From: Mangrovibacter phragmitis | GTDB lineage: Bacteria > Pseudomonadota > Gammaproteobacteria > Enterobacterales > Enterobacteriaceae | Assembly (NCBI RefSeq): GCF_001655675.1 | Contig: NZ_LYRP01000005.1 | Span: 1-64,000 of the forward strand | Direction of reading: 5' to 3' | Length of the DNA: 64,000 nucleotides | Shown: in pieces, positions 54,246-63,497 of the stretch | Numbering within the stretch: position 1 is the stretch's first letter | Layout: the number at the start of each line of letters is the position of its first letter | Notes under the pieces: model-generated | What the model saw: only the letters and a program-made list of their open reading frames with translations | Databases searched by the model: none | Told to the model about the DNA's origin: nothing | Made by a program: the position numbers and the translations under genes

Positions 54246-54338
54246 ATGAAAATTGGGATACTCTTCCCGATTGCTATTTTTTTCGTCGCTGTCATTTTTA
54301 TTACCTGGTTTGTGGCAAGCGGTTACGCCACCTCATAA
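54246..54338 (+). CDS. yoaK: YoaK-type 30-residue membrane protein
   Basis: A 30-residue reading frame begins MKIGILFPIAIFFVAVIF and ends GYATS. It matches the E. coli small membrane protein YoaK in order and length (start M-x-IGI-FP, hydrophobic core, GYA near the end). GGGAG eight bases before the ATG is a strong ribosome site. The single hydrophobic helix should insert in the inner membrane; YoaK's function is not known. E. coli yoaJ is not seen beside it. Confidence 0.88.
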   Translation: MKIGILFPIAIFFVAVIFITWFVASGYATS

Positions 54339-54350
54339 ACAGATCACCAG

Positions 54351-54374
54351 AGCCCTGCTCAGCGAGGCAGGGTT
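54351..54374 (+). terminator. Hairpin after yoaK
   Basis: AGCCCTGC (54351-54358), 8-base loop, GCAGGGTT (54367-54374). A run of nine T at 54427-54435 lies further on but not adjacent. The 54339-54647 gap contains no accepted gene. Confidence 0.45.
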
Positions 54375-54647
54375 ATCCCCTTCTGCTTTTCCCTGTTGCC
54401 AACGACTACCTGCTGAGTCACAAGGCTTTTTTTTTGCGACATCACCCAGATGTGTGATGGTATCCACGCCGAACTCATCTACAGTTAAATAGTGAACTGG
54501 TAATAAACTGCCAGTTATAGTAGTGCGTTCCCCCCAGCAAAATTAACTAGCCAATGTCATTGGTGTATCAGCCATGTTGTCTGCAGGGCTGGGTGCACTA
54601 AATGAGAATGGATAAAACAAAAACAATGCGCAAGAAGGCTACGGACT

Positions 54648-57600
54648 ATGCTTGAAAAACTTCGTCATGCCAAATTCAGCATGAAGCTAACAGTTGTCAC
54701 TATTTTTGTTGCGTTATCGCTGTTAATTATTGCTGTTGCCCTGGCAATGCAGTTTTATTTCGCACAGTCTTTTGCCAAGGATGCCGCCCGGACTTTATTT
54801 ACCCATACTGCACTGAATGTCAGTGATAAAATACATTCACTGGACAGCGAAACCAGCGGCCTGACCACACTGTTTGCGCAATTTCCAGGTCTGGAAAAAC
54901 AAGACACATCCCAGCCCCTGCTCCCCATCACTCCTGCCATGGCTCAGGCAATACGCCAGCACCCGCAGGTGTATGCCATTTATATCGGCTATGGTAATGG
55001 CGATTTGTATGAATTAATTAATCTCAATAGCAATAAGAACTTACGTAATGTATTAGGGGCGACGGCGGAGGATCGCTGGCTGATAGTCAATATCCGCAAT
55101 ACGCCTGCTGGCGGGCAGCAACAATCCCGTTTTTATAACGATGCTTTCACACTCACCCACCAGACACAAAGCACCAGCCAGTATGTCGCAAATACCCGGC
55201 CCTGGTATCTCAATGCCATGGCAAGTAATGCCACAATAAAAACTGAGCCTTATGTATTTCATACCACGCAATCTTCCGGGGTGACGTTTGCCCGGCGTAT
55301 TGGCACCAGCCAGAATGTTCTGGCTGTCGATATTTCACTGGATACATTGTCGGTCTTTTTGCAAAAAAACCGCTTATTTAAACACAGTGAGACTTTTATT
55401 TTTGATAATGATGGCAATGTCGCAGCTCAGTCACTCAGTTTGCAACCCAAACACACCTCAGAACAGGCCAGCCCCATATCCCTTACATCCGAAGAGACTC
55501 AGGCAGTAGCAAAAATGGGCACAGTGCGCGTTGCTAATGAGCTTGACTGGGCACCCTATGACTTTTCCTGGAGCGGCATGCCACAGGGCTATGCTATTGA
55601 TCTGATGAATATGCTGGCGGCCAAAACCGGGTTACGGCTTGAATATATAAATGGTTTTGACTGGAACACCCTCACCATGATGTTCCGAAAGGGCAAGCTG
55701 GATGTGATGCCAGCTATTTTCCGGACACCTCAACGAACCAAATGGGGGTTGTTTACCCAGTCCTGGCACACCGCGCCCCCCGCATTAATTACCCGGGTCA
55801 ATGCCCGCCAGCTCAATACATTACCGCGGTTACAGGGCCGGACGCTGGCTATACCTGCGGGCTGGTCGCTGGCGGAAGAGGTACTCACTCATTTTCCTCA
55901 AATCAAACTGATGAGCGTGGAAGACTCACTGGCCGCTTTACAGGCTGTCGCCGACGGGCAAGCTGATGCCGCCCTGGAAACCCGGGATGTCGCCCGTTAT
56001 TTAGCCGGGCTGTACAGTATTCCTGGGCTGAAAATTCATAACCCGGTGCCGTTATTTTCCGACAACAGCAATTCCGCGTTGGCTATGTTGGTAAGCGCCG
56101 ATAAACCGCTATTACGTGATGTACTGAATAAAGCTATTCAGTCTCTTACTCCGGAAGAAAAAACCACGCTGGCAAACCGCTGGCTGACAGACAGCCCGTC
56201 TTCTGCAATACAGCGCACTCTGGTTGCCGGTATTGTGCCTTCGCCCGCTTTTGTAAGCCTTGCCGCACAAGCAAACAACACCCACACGGCAGTATCACAA
56301 GACGTGGTTATTGATAGCAGCCGCTATACACTTTTTGTACAGCCCGTTGTATCAAATGCCCGGCAGACTCACTACCTCGGTATTATGGTGCCAACAGACG
56401 TGCTGCTCGGCCCTTACATGAAAAAAGTCTACCTGTCCCTGGCTATCACTTTGCTGTGCCTTGCTTTGTTAGCACCTGCAATACTGTACCTCGCAAGCAT
56501 GATTGTCACTCCGGTACGCCTGCTTTCTCTGGAAAATAAAAAAATTCGCCAGCGGCGGTTTCGCGATGTGCTCCCGGTGCCGAGCCGCATTAATGAACTG
56601 CACCATTTATCTGACTCGATTTACAGTATGGCGCTCTCGCTGGAAGCCTATCACGCCAACCAGCAGGCGCTGATGGATGCCTTTATTCAGTTGATTGCCA
56701 AAGCCATTGACCAAAAATCCCCCTACACCGGGGGCCACTGTGCGCGGGTACCGGTTATCGCAATGATGCTGGCTGAATCCGCCGATAAAAGCCAGCTCCC
56801 GGCGTTCCGGCAATTTCATTTCGCTAACGAAGACCAGTGGCGGGAATTCAGAATCGCCGCCTGGTTACATGATTGCGGGAAAGTCACATCGCCAGAGTAC
56901 ATTATTGATAAAGGCAGTAAGCTGGAAACTATCTTTAACCGTATTCATGAAATTCGTACCCGGTTCGAGGTGCTGTGGCGTGATGCTGACATTCTCTACT
57001 GGCAAGGCAAGGCTTCCGGTGAACCAGAAGAGGCATTACAGGCTGCCCGCCAGGCACGACACCAACAGTTAACGGATGACTTTACGTTTATCGCTCAAAG
57101 TAATATCGGTTCAGAATTTATGAGTGACGATAAAATTACCCGTATTCGTGAAATTGGCGCGCAAACCTGGACACGCCACTTTAGTGACCGGGAAGGACTG
57201 TCACCCGAAGAAGTAAAACACCTGGCTAATATTGCTGAAAAACCACTCCCCGCAGAAGAGAAGTTACTGGACGATAAGCCAGAGCATCTCTTCCCGTGGC
57301 TAAAAGACCCGGCCATTTTACTGAGCAACGACATGAGGATGACGCCTCCGGCGCTGCAGGCCAACCTGGGTGAGATCCATAACTTGTCGATTCAGAAAGG
57401 TACGCTGACAGAAGCAGACCGTTACCGGATTAACGAACATATCATCGCCACAATACGTATGCTGGAAGCCCTACCTTTTCCTAAAGAGCTGGCGCGGATA
57501 CCTGAAATTGCTGGCGGCCACCATGAAACATTAAAAGGCACCGGCTACCCGAAAAAACTGACGGCGGAAAACCTGTCACTGGAAGCCCGCATCCTGGCTA

Positions 57601-57827
57601 TTGCCGATGTCTTTGAAGCACTGACTGCCGGAGACAGGCCTTACAAAAAAGCCAAAACACTGAGTGAAGCCATTAATATTTTACATATGATGGTGCAAGA
57701 CGAGCACCTGGATAAAGACCTGTTTGAATTGTTACTCTCCAGCGGTATTTATCAGCGCTATGCCGAGCAATACCTGGAGCCAGGCCAGTTAGATGACGTA
57801 GATATTCAGCGTTACCTGAAAGCGTAA
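54648..57827 (+). CDS. Large Cache, SBP_bac_3 and HD-GYP sensor phosphodiesterase
   Basis: The 1059-residue protein has TM1 (residues about 14-36), a Cache-type sensor to about 270, then a solute-binding-like SBP_bac_3 domain at about 285-505 (VRVANELDWAPYDF, LDVMPAIFRTPQRT), TM2 near 590-615, a HAMP-like linker, and an HD-GYP domain at about 680-1050. The catalytic HD is H741-D742 in AAWLHDCGKV, and the HHETLKGTGYP motif lies near residues 957-967. HD-GYP domains hydrolyse cyclic di-GMP. Two distinct ligand sensors on one output is unusual. AAGG nine bases before ATG 54648 supports the start. Confidence 0.93.
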   Translation: MLEKLRHAKFSMKLTVVTIFVALSLLIIAVALAMQFYFAQSFAKDAARTLFTHTALNVSDKIHSLDSETSGLTTLFAQFPGLEKQDTSQPLLPITPAMAQAIRQHPQVYAIYIGYGNGDLYELINLNSNKNLRNVLGATAEDRWLIVNIRNTPAGGQQQSRFYNDAFTLTHQTQSTSQYVANTRPWYLNAMASNATIKTEPYVFHTTQSSGVTFARRIGTSQNVLAVDISLDTLSVFLQKNRLFKHSETFIFDNDGNVAAQSLSLQPKHTSEQASPISLTSEETQAVAKMGTVRVANELDWAPYDFSWSGMPQGYAIDLMNMLAAKTGLRLEYINGFDWNTLTMMFRKGKLDVMPAIFRTPQRTKWGLFTQSWHTAPPALITRVNARQLNTLPRLQGRTLAIPAGWSLAEEVLTHFPQIKLMSVEDSLAALQAVADGQADAALETRDVARYLAGLYSIPGLKIHNPVPLFSDNSNSALAMLVSADKPLLRDVLNKAIQSLTPEEKTTLANRWLTDSPSSAIQRTLVAGIVPSPAFVSLAAQANNTHTAVSQDVVIDSSRYTLFVQPVVSNARQTHYLGIMVPTDVLLGPYMKKVYLSLAITLLCLALLAPAILYLASMIVTPVRLLSLENKKIRQRRFRDVLPVPSRINELHHLSDSIYSMALSLEAYHANQQALMDAFIQLIAKAIDQKSPYTGGHCARVPVIAMMLAESADKSQLPAFRQFHFANEDQWREFRIAAWLHDCGKVTSPEYIIDKGSKLETIFNRIHEIRTRFEVLWRDADILYWQGKASGEPEEALQAARQARHQQLTDDFTFIAQSNIGSEFMSDDKITRIREIGAQTWTRHFSDREGLSPEEVKHLANIAEKPLPAEEKLLDDKPEHLFPWLKDPAILLSNDMRMTPPALQANLGEIHNLSIQKGTLTEADRYRINEHIIATIRMLEALPFPKELARIPEIAGGHHETLKGTGYPKKLTAENLSLEARILAIADVFEALTAGDRPYKKAKTLSEAINILHMMVQDEHLDKDLFELLLSSGIYQRYAEQYLEPGQLDDVDIQRYLKA

Positions 57828-58080
57828 TTCACCGCGGGTGAAAGGGTTATTTTGTGGACTGGTTCTCAAATTTCCCGCCAGGCGTACAAGCTGGCATGGC
57901 GTTGCTAAACGCAGGTTTATGCAGCGATGCTAAACCTGTTACTGCGGAGTGTTGAGTAGAGAGCGCAGGCAGAGTAAGGCGCAATACGCGAATAGAGTAA
58001 TGAGATAGCTTCATTAACCTGGCTGTAGCAGAAGAGAAAAAAGGCGCAGGAAGCCGCAAAATCGCAATATAACAGGCATT

Positions 58081-58104
58081 AAAAAACCCGGTATCAGAAC
58101 CGGG
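58081..58104 (-). terminator. Rho-independent terminator of the cold-shock operon
   Basis: On the minus strand, CCCGGT (58104-58099), loop TCTGAT, ACCGGG (58092-58087), then a run of six T (58086-58081). It lies seven bases past the ymcF-type stop, so it ends the csp transcript. The 57828-58080 interval before it shows no accepted gene. Confidence 0.8.
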
Positions 58105-58110
58105 CTTTTG

Positions 58111-58305
58111 CTATTGGTGAATGTTGACCTGTGCTACGTTCACTTTATTGATCAGTGAACAAACAGTTGAGCCAGACACCATATCCGCTTTGCAAAAAAT
58201 GCATTTCGCACCAAACGGGTTGCAGTGCTTAACATCGAAAGACGACACACGATACTGCGAACCCTGGCAGCGTGGGCAACGGAGATGCCCCAATACAGGA
58301 CGAAT
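58111..58305 (-). CDS. ymcF: YmcF/YnfQ-type cold-shock zinc-ribbon protein
   Basis: The protein has two paired-cysteine knuckles (LRCPRCQGS and AKCIFCKAD) and matches the small YmcF/YnfQ cold-shock proteins encoded after cspG/cspI-type genes in E. coli. It follows the csp gene directly. The TTG at 58293 has no spaced ribosome site, whereas AAGGA at 58314-58310 is correctly placed for an in-frame ATT at 58305-58303, so initiation at ATT is likely (64 residues, start IRPVLGHL). Non-AUG starts are reported for this family. The gene has a separate terminator. Confidence 0.82.
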   Translation of the reverse strand: MRPVLGHLRCPRCQGSQYRVSSFDVKHCNPFGAKCIFCKADMVSGSTVCSLINKVNVAQVNIHQ

Positions 58306-58312
58306 GATGTCC

Positions 58313-58525
58313 TTAGAGTGCTACCACGTTTGCAGCAGACGGGCCTTTCTGGCCATCTTCTACTGAAAACTCAACTTTCTGGCCTTCAGCCAGAGTACGG
58401 AAGCTGTTGCTCTGAATTGCGGAGAAGTGTACGAATACATCTTTGCTGCCATCTTCAGGAGAGATAAAACCGAAACCTTTAGTTTCGTTGAACCATTTAA
58501 CGGTGCCGATAATTTTGTTAGACAT
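58313..58525 (-). CDS. CspA-family cold-shock protein
   Basis: The 70-residue protein has the RNA-binding motifs KGFGFI and VFVHFS within the cold-shock domain, and ends [10 protein letters not shown]. It resembles CspE/CspG equally, so no exact name is given. It binds nucleic acid as an RNA chaperone. AAGG lies about seven bases before the ATG. A long untranslated leader typical of cold-inducible csp mRNA probably occupies part of 58526-58690. Confidence 0.95.
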   Translation of the reverse strand: MSNKIIGTVKWFNETKGFGFISPEDGSKDVFVHFSAIQSNSFRTLAEGQKVEFSVEDGQKGPSAANVVAL

Positions 58526-58846
58526 GTTTTTACCTTATTAATTAAACATTTACTTAAATGATTTAATTACAGATATCAATCGGCGTGTTACAGAGAAGAC
58601 TCAAGAAGAAGGGGTACTCGCAGGAATACACTTTAGAAATGAGGGCTACTTTTCGAACGACTTATAATGATTCTGTGTATCAAATCGGTGCTGATTAACG
58701 CATACATCTTCCAGGATAACAAGGCTTATTTTTTTATTTACACTTTATTGACAGTTTCTCAGGCAAAAAAGATATCTGCATAAACTTCTGGGATCTCACA
58801 GGGCAAACACGTTAAGCTGTAGGCAGTTAATCACAGAAGAAACTCT
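58526..58846. promoter_or_regulatory. Divergent control region, csp leader and YnfU-like promoter
   Basis: About 320 bases. The left side is the likely long csp 5' leader on the minus strand. The right side has TTGACA (58748-58753) with a 17-base spacer to GATATC (58771-58776; three of six matches), a candidate promoter for the YnfU-like gene. I did not find a clear cold box by eye. Confidence 0.45.
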
Positions 58847-59038
58847 ATGCAAAATTTTAAGAAAGACTCTCAAAAATCCTTCCTCACCGCCATCGAATGC
58901 CCCAAATGCGCCAAAAAATCAGAGCACAGTACATCCCGGGTAAACAAAAAGAAAATGCTTATTTGCCCATTCTGTAATGGCCTCTTCCAGCCGCCTGAAA
59001 CTCACGCAAGGCCCGCCGTTTTTTCCCTGAAAAAATAA
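58847..59038 (+). CDS. YnfU-like small zinc-ribbon protein
   Basis: The 63-residue protein has two CxxC knuckles (IECPKCAKKS and LICPFCNGLF), the layout of the E. coli YnfU zinc-binding protein. It likely binds zinc and may regulate translation or nucleic acids, which is inference. It is divergent from the csp gene. Confidence 0.8.
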   Translation: MQNFKKDSQKSFLTAIECPKCAKKSEHSTSRVNKKKMLICPFCNGLFQPPETHARPAVFSLKK

Positions 59039-59079
59039 CCCGATGCAGTAAATGTGTTGCCATAAACTGGCGGCTGAAC

Positions 59080-59104
59080 CCTGCCTGTTATTCATACAGG
59101 CAGG
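59080..59104. terminator. Hairpin after the YnfU-like gene
   Basis: CCTGCCTG (59080-59087), loop TTATTCATA, CAGGCAGG (59097-59104). It lies between this gene and the convergent ketopantoate-reductase-like gene and may serve both; no T-run is adjacent. Confidence 0.55.
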
Positions 59105-59137
59105 CGAAAATTAAACCTTGTTGTTACATATAAGCCA

Positions 59138-60028
59138 TCAACCAGGCCCGTCGCTGCCAGCTGCCAGAAGTGGTACAATCACGTCGCTTATCGGCGTGGG
59201 GATACCATGAACCCGCCCGTAACGCTGTATCACGCCATTGCGGATATCCCATTCGAGGGTTTGCCCGGCCACCCGGTCGGCCAGAATAGAGGTGCCTAAA
59301 TCAGCCGGGGCCTGGTGGAAACGCGCAACGATTTCCGCTGGCACCTCATCGCTAAGCTGTGCGCCTTCGGCGCGCGCCACCAGCAAACACTCTCGCAAAT
59401 AGTCCAGCGCAAGCGCAGTGATGTCTGGCCGGGTGAACATCCCCGCCCTCCGGCCAGACAGCACCATCAACCCGGCAACGGCATTTTGCAGCAATTTACG
59501 CCAGGCAATAGTGGTGAAATCCGCGGCGACATCCACTTCGCAACGCGTCCCCTCCAGTGCGGCCAACACCACAGCAGTATGCGGTGTTTCCGGCAGTGTC
59601 AGCCGTGGTTTTGCCCGCAACCAGACTGAGTAATCAGGCTCACGCTGAGCCGGAAACCACACAACCGATGGCAGCACCGCCACGCCGGGCACATATTCCG
59701 CAAACTGGGCTTGTTGCTCCACACCGTTTTGCAGCGCACAAACCACTGTGTTTTCATCGCACAGGGCTGACAACCACGGCGCCGTTGCAGCCATTTGCGT
59801 GGTTTTCACCGCAACAAACACCAGCGAGAAAGGCTGTTCAACTTCTGAAGGATTGGTTAACACCGGGCCAGGTACGACAATTTGCCCGTCATCAGCACGC
59901 AAAGTAAGTTGTGCGTGGGCAGTACGCCCACAAATAACCGGTGTGCGCCCCACTTCATGGAGTGCTGCCGCAACAGTGGTGCCAATTGCGCCCGGGCCAA
60001 TAAGTGCAATACTGGGTTTAGCTGACAT
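59138..60028 (-). CDS. Ketopantoate reductase (PanE/ApbA)-family oxidoreductase
   Basis: The 296-residue protein has the N-terminal NADP-binding IALIGPGAIGTTVAAAL and the ApbA-type C-terminal domain (WRKLLQNAVAGLMVLSGR, whose lysine is the expected catalytic residue). It is not certain that it is the pantothenate enzyme; another 2-ketoacid reductase is possible. It lies near the Nudix gene on the same strand, about 85 bases apart. Confidence 0.9.
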   Translation of the reverse strand: MSAKPSIALIGPGAIGTTVAAALHEVGRTPVICGRTAHAQLTLRADDGQIVVPGPVLTNPSEVEQPFSLVFVAVKTTQMAATAPWLSALCDENTVVCALQNGVEQQAQFAEYVPGVAVLPSVVWFPAQREPDYSVWLRAKPRLTLPETPHTAVVLAALEGTRCEVDVAADFTTIAWRKLLQNAVAGLMVLSGRRAGMFTRPDITALALDYLRECLLVARAEGAQLSDEVPAEIVARFHQAPADLGTSILADRVAGQTLEWDIRNGVIQRYGRVHGIPTPISDVIVPLLAAGSDGPG

Positions 60029-60113
60029 CCTCTTCTCCCCTGTTTATCTGCCACCACGCAGGTGGTCTGAGTGACATAAAACCATCTATACCACGGGACG
60101 ATGACAAAAACAC

Positions 60114-60590
60114 TCACTCCCCCTGCCGGGCACCCAACGCCGGGAACACACCGGCACCAGACAGGATTTGGATAATATCTGCCGGGTAGATTATTTCCTG
60201 GCTGCCAGCGAGCGCCTGCATACTCCACCAGCGGTGTTGTTTCATGACTTGCTGTTCGTGGTGGCTCCAGCCTTCATGGCTGATTTCGCTGTTACCTGCC
60301 CGAATAACAAAAAAACGTTCATTTGCCAGAACACGTTCCCCACTGGGTAACAGCATTTCGAAAGCGCTTTGTGCAACCGGCTCGCCAACGGTATCCCGTA
60401 TCATGCCAGTTTCTTCGCGCAACTCCCTGACTGCGGCCTGGGCAAAAGACTCCCCATCTTCAACACCGCCGCCAGGTGTGGCCCAATAGCCTTGCCCTGC
60501 AAGGGCATCATCGTGATGCTCAAAACGAAACAGTAAAACCTGATGGGCCGGGTTGATAATTAACAACCGGGCAGAAGGCCGGGTTCTCAT
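60114..60590 (-). CDS. Nudix hydrolase
   Basis: The 158-residue protein contains a complete Nudix box: GGGVEDGESFAQAAVREL followed by REETGMI. It hydrolyses a nucleoside-diphosphate-linked compound. ATG 60590 has AAGGA about ten bases upstream; a longer frame from 60716 is less likely because it adds an unrelated N-terminus. The substrate is unknown. Confidence 0.9.
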   Translation of the reverse strand: MRTRPSARLLIINPAHQVLLFRFEHHDDALAGQGYWATPGGGVEDGESFAQAAVRELREETGMIRDTVGEPVAQSAFEMLLPSGERVLANERFFVIRAGNSEISHEGWSHHEQQVMKQHRWWSMQALAGSQEIIYPADIIQILSGAGVFPALGARQGE

Positions 60591-60725
60591 AACAGCAATA
60601 TCCTTAATCACCAGCGTTATGTTCAGCCCCGAAACCCCGCATTCAGCACTTTTCAGAAAAGGCGCGCGGGTAAACCGCTCAGCGTAAGCGATTCGGGGGG
60701 CACTCAGTTTACGCAACCTGTCGGG

Positions 60726-61667
60726 TTAATGTGAAGAAACAAAGGCAGAAGGTGTGGCCGGTGCCGGCAGTGCAAAATTATGCTTCATCCGCTCAATCTC
60801 GTGAGTGGGAGACAGGCCGAACAGGCGTTTAAATTCACGGCTGAATTGCGACAGGCTTTCATACCCAACCTGAGCACAGGCAGCAGAGGCTGTCAGGTTG
60901 TTTCTTAGCATCAGCAGCCTGGCCTGGTGCAACCGGGTTGATTTCAGGTACTGCATGGGTGAGGTATCTGTTACGGTCTTAAAATGGCTGTGAAAGGTTG
61001 GTTGGCTCATTCCCGCTTCTTTCGCCAGTGCCGCCACATCCAGACGCGACGCATATTCCGCATGGAGTTTGCGTAACGCTTTCGCCACTTTACCAAACTG
61101 CCCCTGCATGCCCAGCGCACTACGCAACGTTTCCCCCTGCGCGCCGGTAAATACGCGGTAATAAATTTCTCTCACCATCGCCGGGCCAAGAATTTCTGCA
61201 TCCAGCGGGGAAGACATCACCTGCAGAAAACGTAGCACCGAAGCGCTCAGTTGTGAGTCCATCGGGCTGGACACCATACTGCGCGGGGGAGCAGCAGGGC
61301 TTTTCCCCCTGCCATCAAGCGCCAGCATCAGCTCTGCCGCAAGGCGGAAGTCCAGCCGCATATAAATCGCCAGCATCGGCTCTTCAGCACTGGCATCGGT
61401 TTCCATCGTAAAAGGCACCGGCACGGACACCATCAGGTAGTGCCGGGCGTCATATAAATAGACATCCCGCCCCAGAAAACCACGCTTGCTGCCCTGGACA
61501 ACAATCACGATACCTGGTTCATATAACACGGGTGTACGCAGTAGCGGGCGGTTGGACCGTAAAAACCGCACATCGTCTAACGGCGTGATGTTGTAGCCTT
61601 CCTGCGGTGTTAACTGGTCTAACAGCGCCACCATCTGGCGGTTTACTTGTGCAGAAGACAGGGTCAT
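60726..61667 (-). CDS. AraC-family transcriptional regulator
   Basis: The 313-residue protein has an AraC N-terminal (PF06719-like) cupin domain with VQGSKRGFLG and a C-terminal double helix-turn-helix (LAKEAGMSQPTFHSHFK). ATG 61667 is preferred over the longer frame. It is divergent from the SDR gene at 61831, which it likely controls; this AraC-SDR divergent pair is common in Enterobacterales. Confidence 0.92.
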   Translation of the reverse strand: MTLSSAQVNRQMVALLDQLTPQEGYNITPLDDVRFLRSNRPLLRTPVLYEPGIVIVVQGSKRGFLGRDVYLYDARHYLMVSVPVPFTMETDASAEEPMLAIYMRLDFRLAAELMLALDGRGKSPAAPPRSMVSSPMDSQLSASVLRFLQVMSSPLDAEILGPAMVREIYYRVFTGAQGETLRSALGMQGQFGKVAKALRKLHAEYASRLDVAALAKEAGMSQPTFHSHFKTVTDTSPMQYLKSTRLHQARLLMLRNNLTASAACAQVGYESLSQFSREFKRLFGLSPTHEIERMKHNFALPAPATPSAFVSSH

Positions 61668-61830
61668 AGCAAAGCTCTGGCAAAGTGGAATTCGGGCATT
61701 CAGCATCGCATTCAATACCAGACCGTGTCCAGCCAGGTCAGAGGAACAGGCAAACATTACAGAGGAACCGGGATACCGCTACGACGCGCTGAATTCTATC
61801 CTGTGTATCCCTTTTGACCAGGAGCGAACC

Positions 61831-62664
61831 ATGAACTCAGCAAAATTACTTTTTATTACCGGTGTGAGTAGCGGCTTTGGGCAGGCACTAGCCAAAGAAG
61901 CACTCAAAGCCGGGCACCGTGTGGTGGGAACAGTACGCACTGAGCAGGCAAAACAGGCATTTGACGCCCTGGCCCCGGGCCAGAGTTTTGGGCATATCCT
62001 GGACGTAACCCATGTAGCGGCCATTGACACACTTGTCGCCACTATCGAACAGGAAATCGGTGCGGTTGATGTGCTGGTGAATAATGCCGGTTACGGGCAT
62101 GAAGGCGTGATGGAAGAATCACCGTTGAGTGAAGCCCGCCACCAGTTTGACGTTAATGTCTTTGGCGCCATTGCAATGATTAAAGCATTTTTGCCTTATT
62201 TCCGGGCACGCCGGGCCGGGCGTATTCTGAACATTACCTCGATGGGCGGTTTTATTACCATGCCGGGCATCAGCTATTACTGTGGCAGTAAATTTGCCCT
62301 GCAGGGTATTTCTGAAACTCTGAGTAAAGAGCTCAAACCGTTTAATATTTTCGTGACTGCGGTTCAACCCGGTTCATTTCGTACTGACTGGGCGGGGCGT
62401 TCGATGGTGCGTTCTGCGCGCACCATCCGTGATTACGACGCAAGCTTTAACCCAATACGGGAAACGCGTGAAAAACGCAGCGGGCACCAGCCAGGAGACC
62501 CGGCAAAAGCCGCCAGTGCCATGTTACAGTTAATTAACAGCCCTGAGCCGCCGGTTTCACTGCTATTGGGGAGTGATGCCGTACAACTGGTGCGGGAGAA
62601 GCTCCAACAAATGCAGCACGATATTGACCACTGGGAAACATTAAGCCGTTCTACGGACGGGTAA
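61831..62664 (+). CDS. Short-chain dehydrogenase/reductase
   Basis: The 277-residue classical SDR has the TGxxxGxG motif in ITGVSSGFGQALAKEA, NNAGYG in the middle and the YxxxK catalytic pair in ISYYCGSKFALQGISE, with a catalytic serine nearby in NITSMGG. It reduces or oxidises a hydroxyl/ketone using NAD(P). AGGAG before the ATG is a good ribosome site. A terminator follows. Confidence 0.93.
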   Translation: MNSAKLLFITGVSSGFGQALAKEALKAGHRVVGTVRTEQAKQAFDALAPGQSFGHILDVTHVAAIDTLVATIEQEIGAVDVLVNNAGYGHEGVMEESPLSEARHQFDVNVFGAIAMIKAFLPYFRARRAGRILNITSMGGFITMPGISYYCGSKFALQGISETLSKELKPFNIFVTAVQPGSFRTDWAGRSMVRSARTIRDYDASFNPIRETREKRSGHQPGDPAKAASAMLQLINSPEPPVSLLLGSDAVQLVREKLQQMQHDIDHWETLSRSTDG

Positions 62665-62681
62665 AGTCAGGCAGTACCAGG

Positions 62682-62716
62682 AGCCTGAATGCCGGTTGTG
62701 CGGCTCAGGCTTTTTT
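62682..62716 (+). terminator. Rho-independent terminator after the SDR gene
   Basis: AGCCTGA (62682-62688) pairs with TCAGGCT (62705-62711), with an inner CCG/CGG pair, then a run of T to 62716. Confidence 0.8.
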
Positions 62717-62855
62717 CATTTGCTGTCAGCACAAGGTGTTGCCCGGTTGCCAGGAACATTTGTTCAGTGGTACTGAAAACAGTATATTTTCCTGAGTATT
62801 ACCTGAATGCACTATGCTGATAGAGCCACTCTTTTTCCAGCCATACAGGGATGTG

Positions 62856-63302
62856 ATGAATAGATTCTTAGAAAATAAATGGAGTTATGCAGGTATGTTA
62901 TTGGGTGCCTGTGCGCTGATACTCAGTATTTTTCATTTCACCGCAGGGCCATTTACTTCCCCCGCGCATTCACTGGAACGCGTGGTTGCGGAGAAAGTCT
63001 CTGCCGTTAAAAGTGGGTTAATTGCTGGCCTGAAAGGGCAAGAGCCACCCGCCCCCGCCAAAAAACACTGGCCCAATATTGATACGGTGCTGACTACCAC
63101 AGGCATTGGCCTGGCCGCTGTTGCACTGCTGAGTGCCTTTATTGGCGGGCTGTGCAACGAGAGTTCCTGGTGCGTGAACGGTGCACTGTTTTTTGGCAGC
63201 AGTACGCTGGTGTTTTACGCCTTTCTGGTATGGGCCGCGCTAACATGCGTTGTATTGATCCTGTTTATTATTGTTTTATTTTTTACCGGCCCGCCATGCT
63301 GA
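62856..63302 (+). CDS. Small inner-membrane protein, YidI-like
   Basis: The 148-residue protein has three or four hydrophobic segments (MLLGACALILSIFHF, GIGLAAVALLSAFIGGL and a C-terminal VVLILFIIVLFF). Its start MNRFLENKWSYAG and length recall E. coli YidI, but that is from memory and tentative. AGGGA lies upstream of ATG 62856. No function is known. Confidence 0.75.
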   Translation: MNRFLENKWSYAGMLLGACALILSIFHFTAGPFTSPAHSLERVVAEKVSAVKSGLIAGLKGQEPPAPAKKHWPNIDTVLTTTGIGLAAVALLSAFIGGLCNESSWCVNGALFFGSSTLVFYAFLVWAALTCVVLILFIIVLFFTGPPC

Positions 63303-63398
63303 CCAGCATATAACCGCCTGCGACACTGCAAAACCCATCGACAACCCACTGGAGCCTGAGGCCAAAACCTATTGCCTGCCAGTATCTCCGTAACACCG

Positions 63399-63429
63399 TC
63401 AGGCCTTCTGGCCTGAATTACATGTAATT
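63399..63429. repeat. Stem-loop adjoining a 14-bp palindrome
   Basis: TCAGGCC (63399-63405), TTCT, GGCCTGA (63410-63416) forms a stem with a tetraloop, and AATTACATGTAATT (63416-63429) is a perfect 14-bp palindrome directly after it. The cluster of symmetric DNA fits a control region or an element boundary. Confidence 0.6.
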
Positions 63430-63497
63430 TCAGAGGTTTTTGCGAGCATGGCCGCAGGCGTTTGCTTGCCCGAAAGCAGCAAAAACGGTATTGTTTT

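Noticed and set aside
57847-58059. 70-codon leftward frame upstream of the cold-shock terminator
   Set aside because: No ribosome site and no domain; it lies downstream of the operon terminator.
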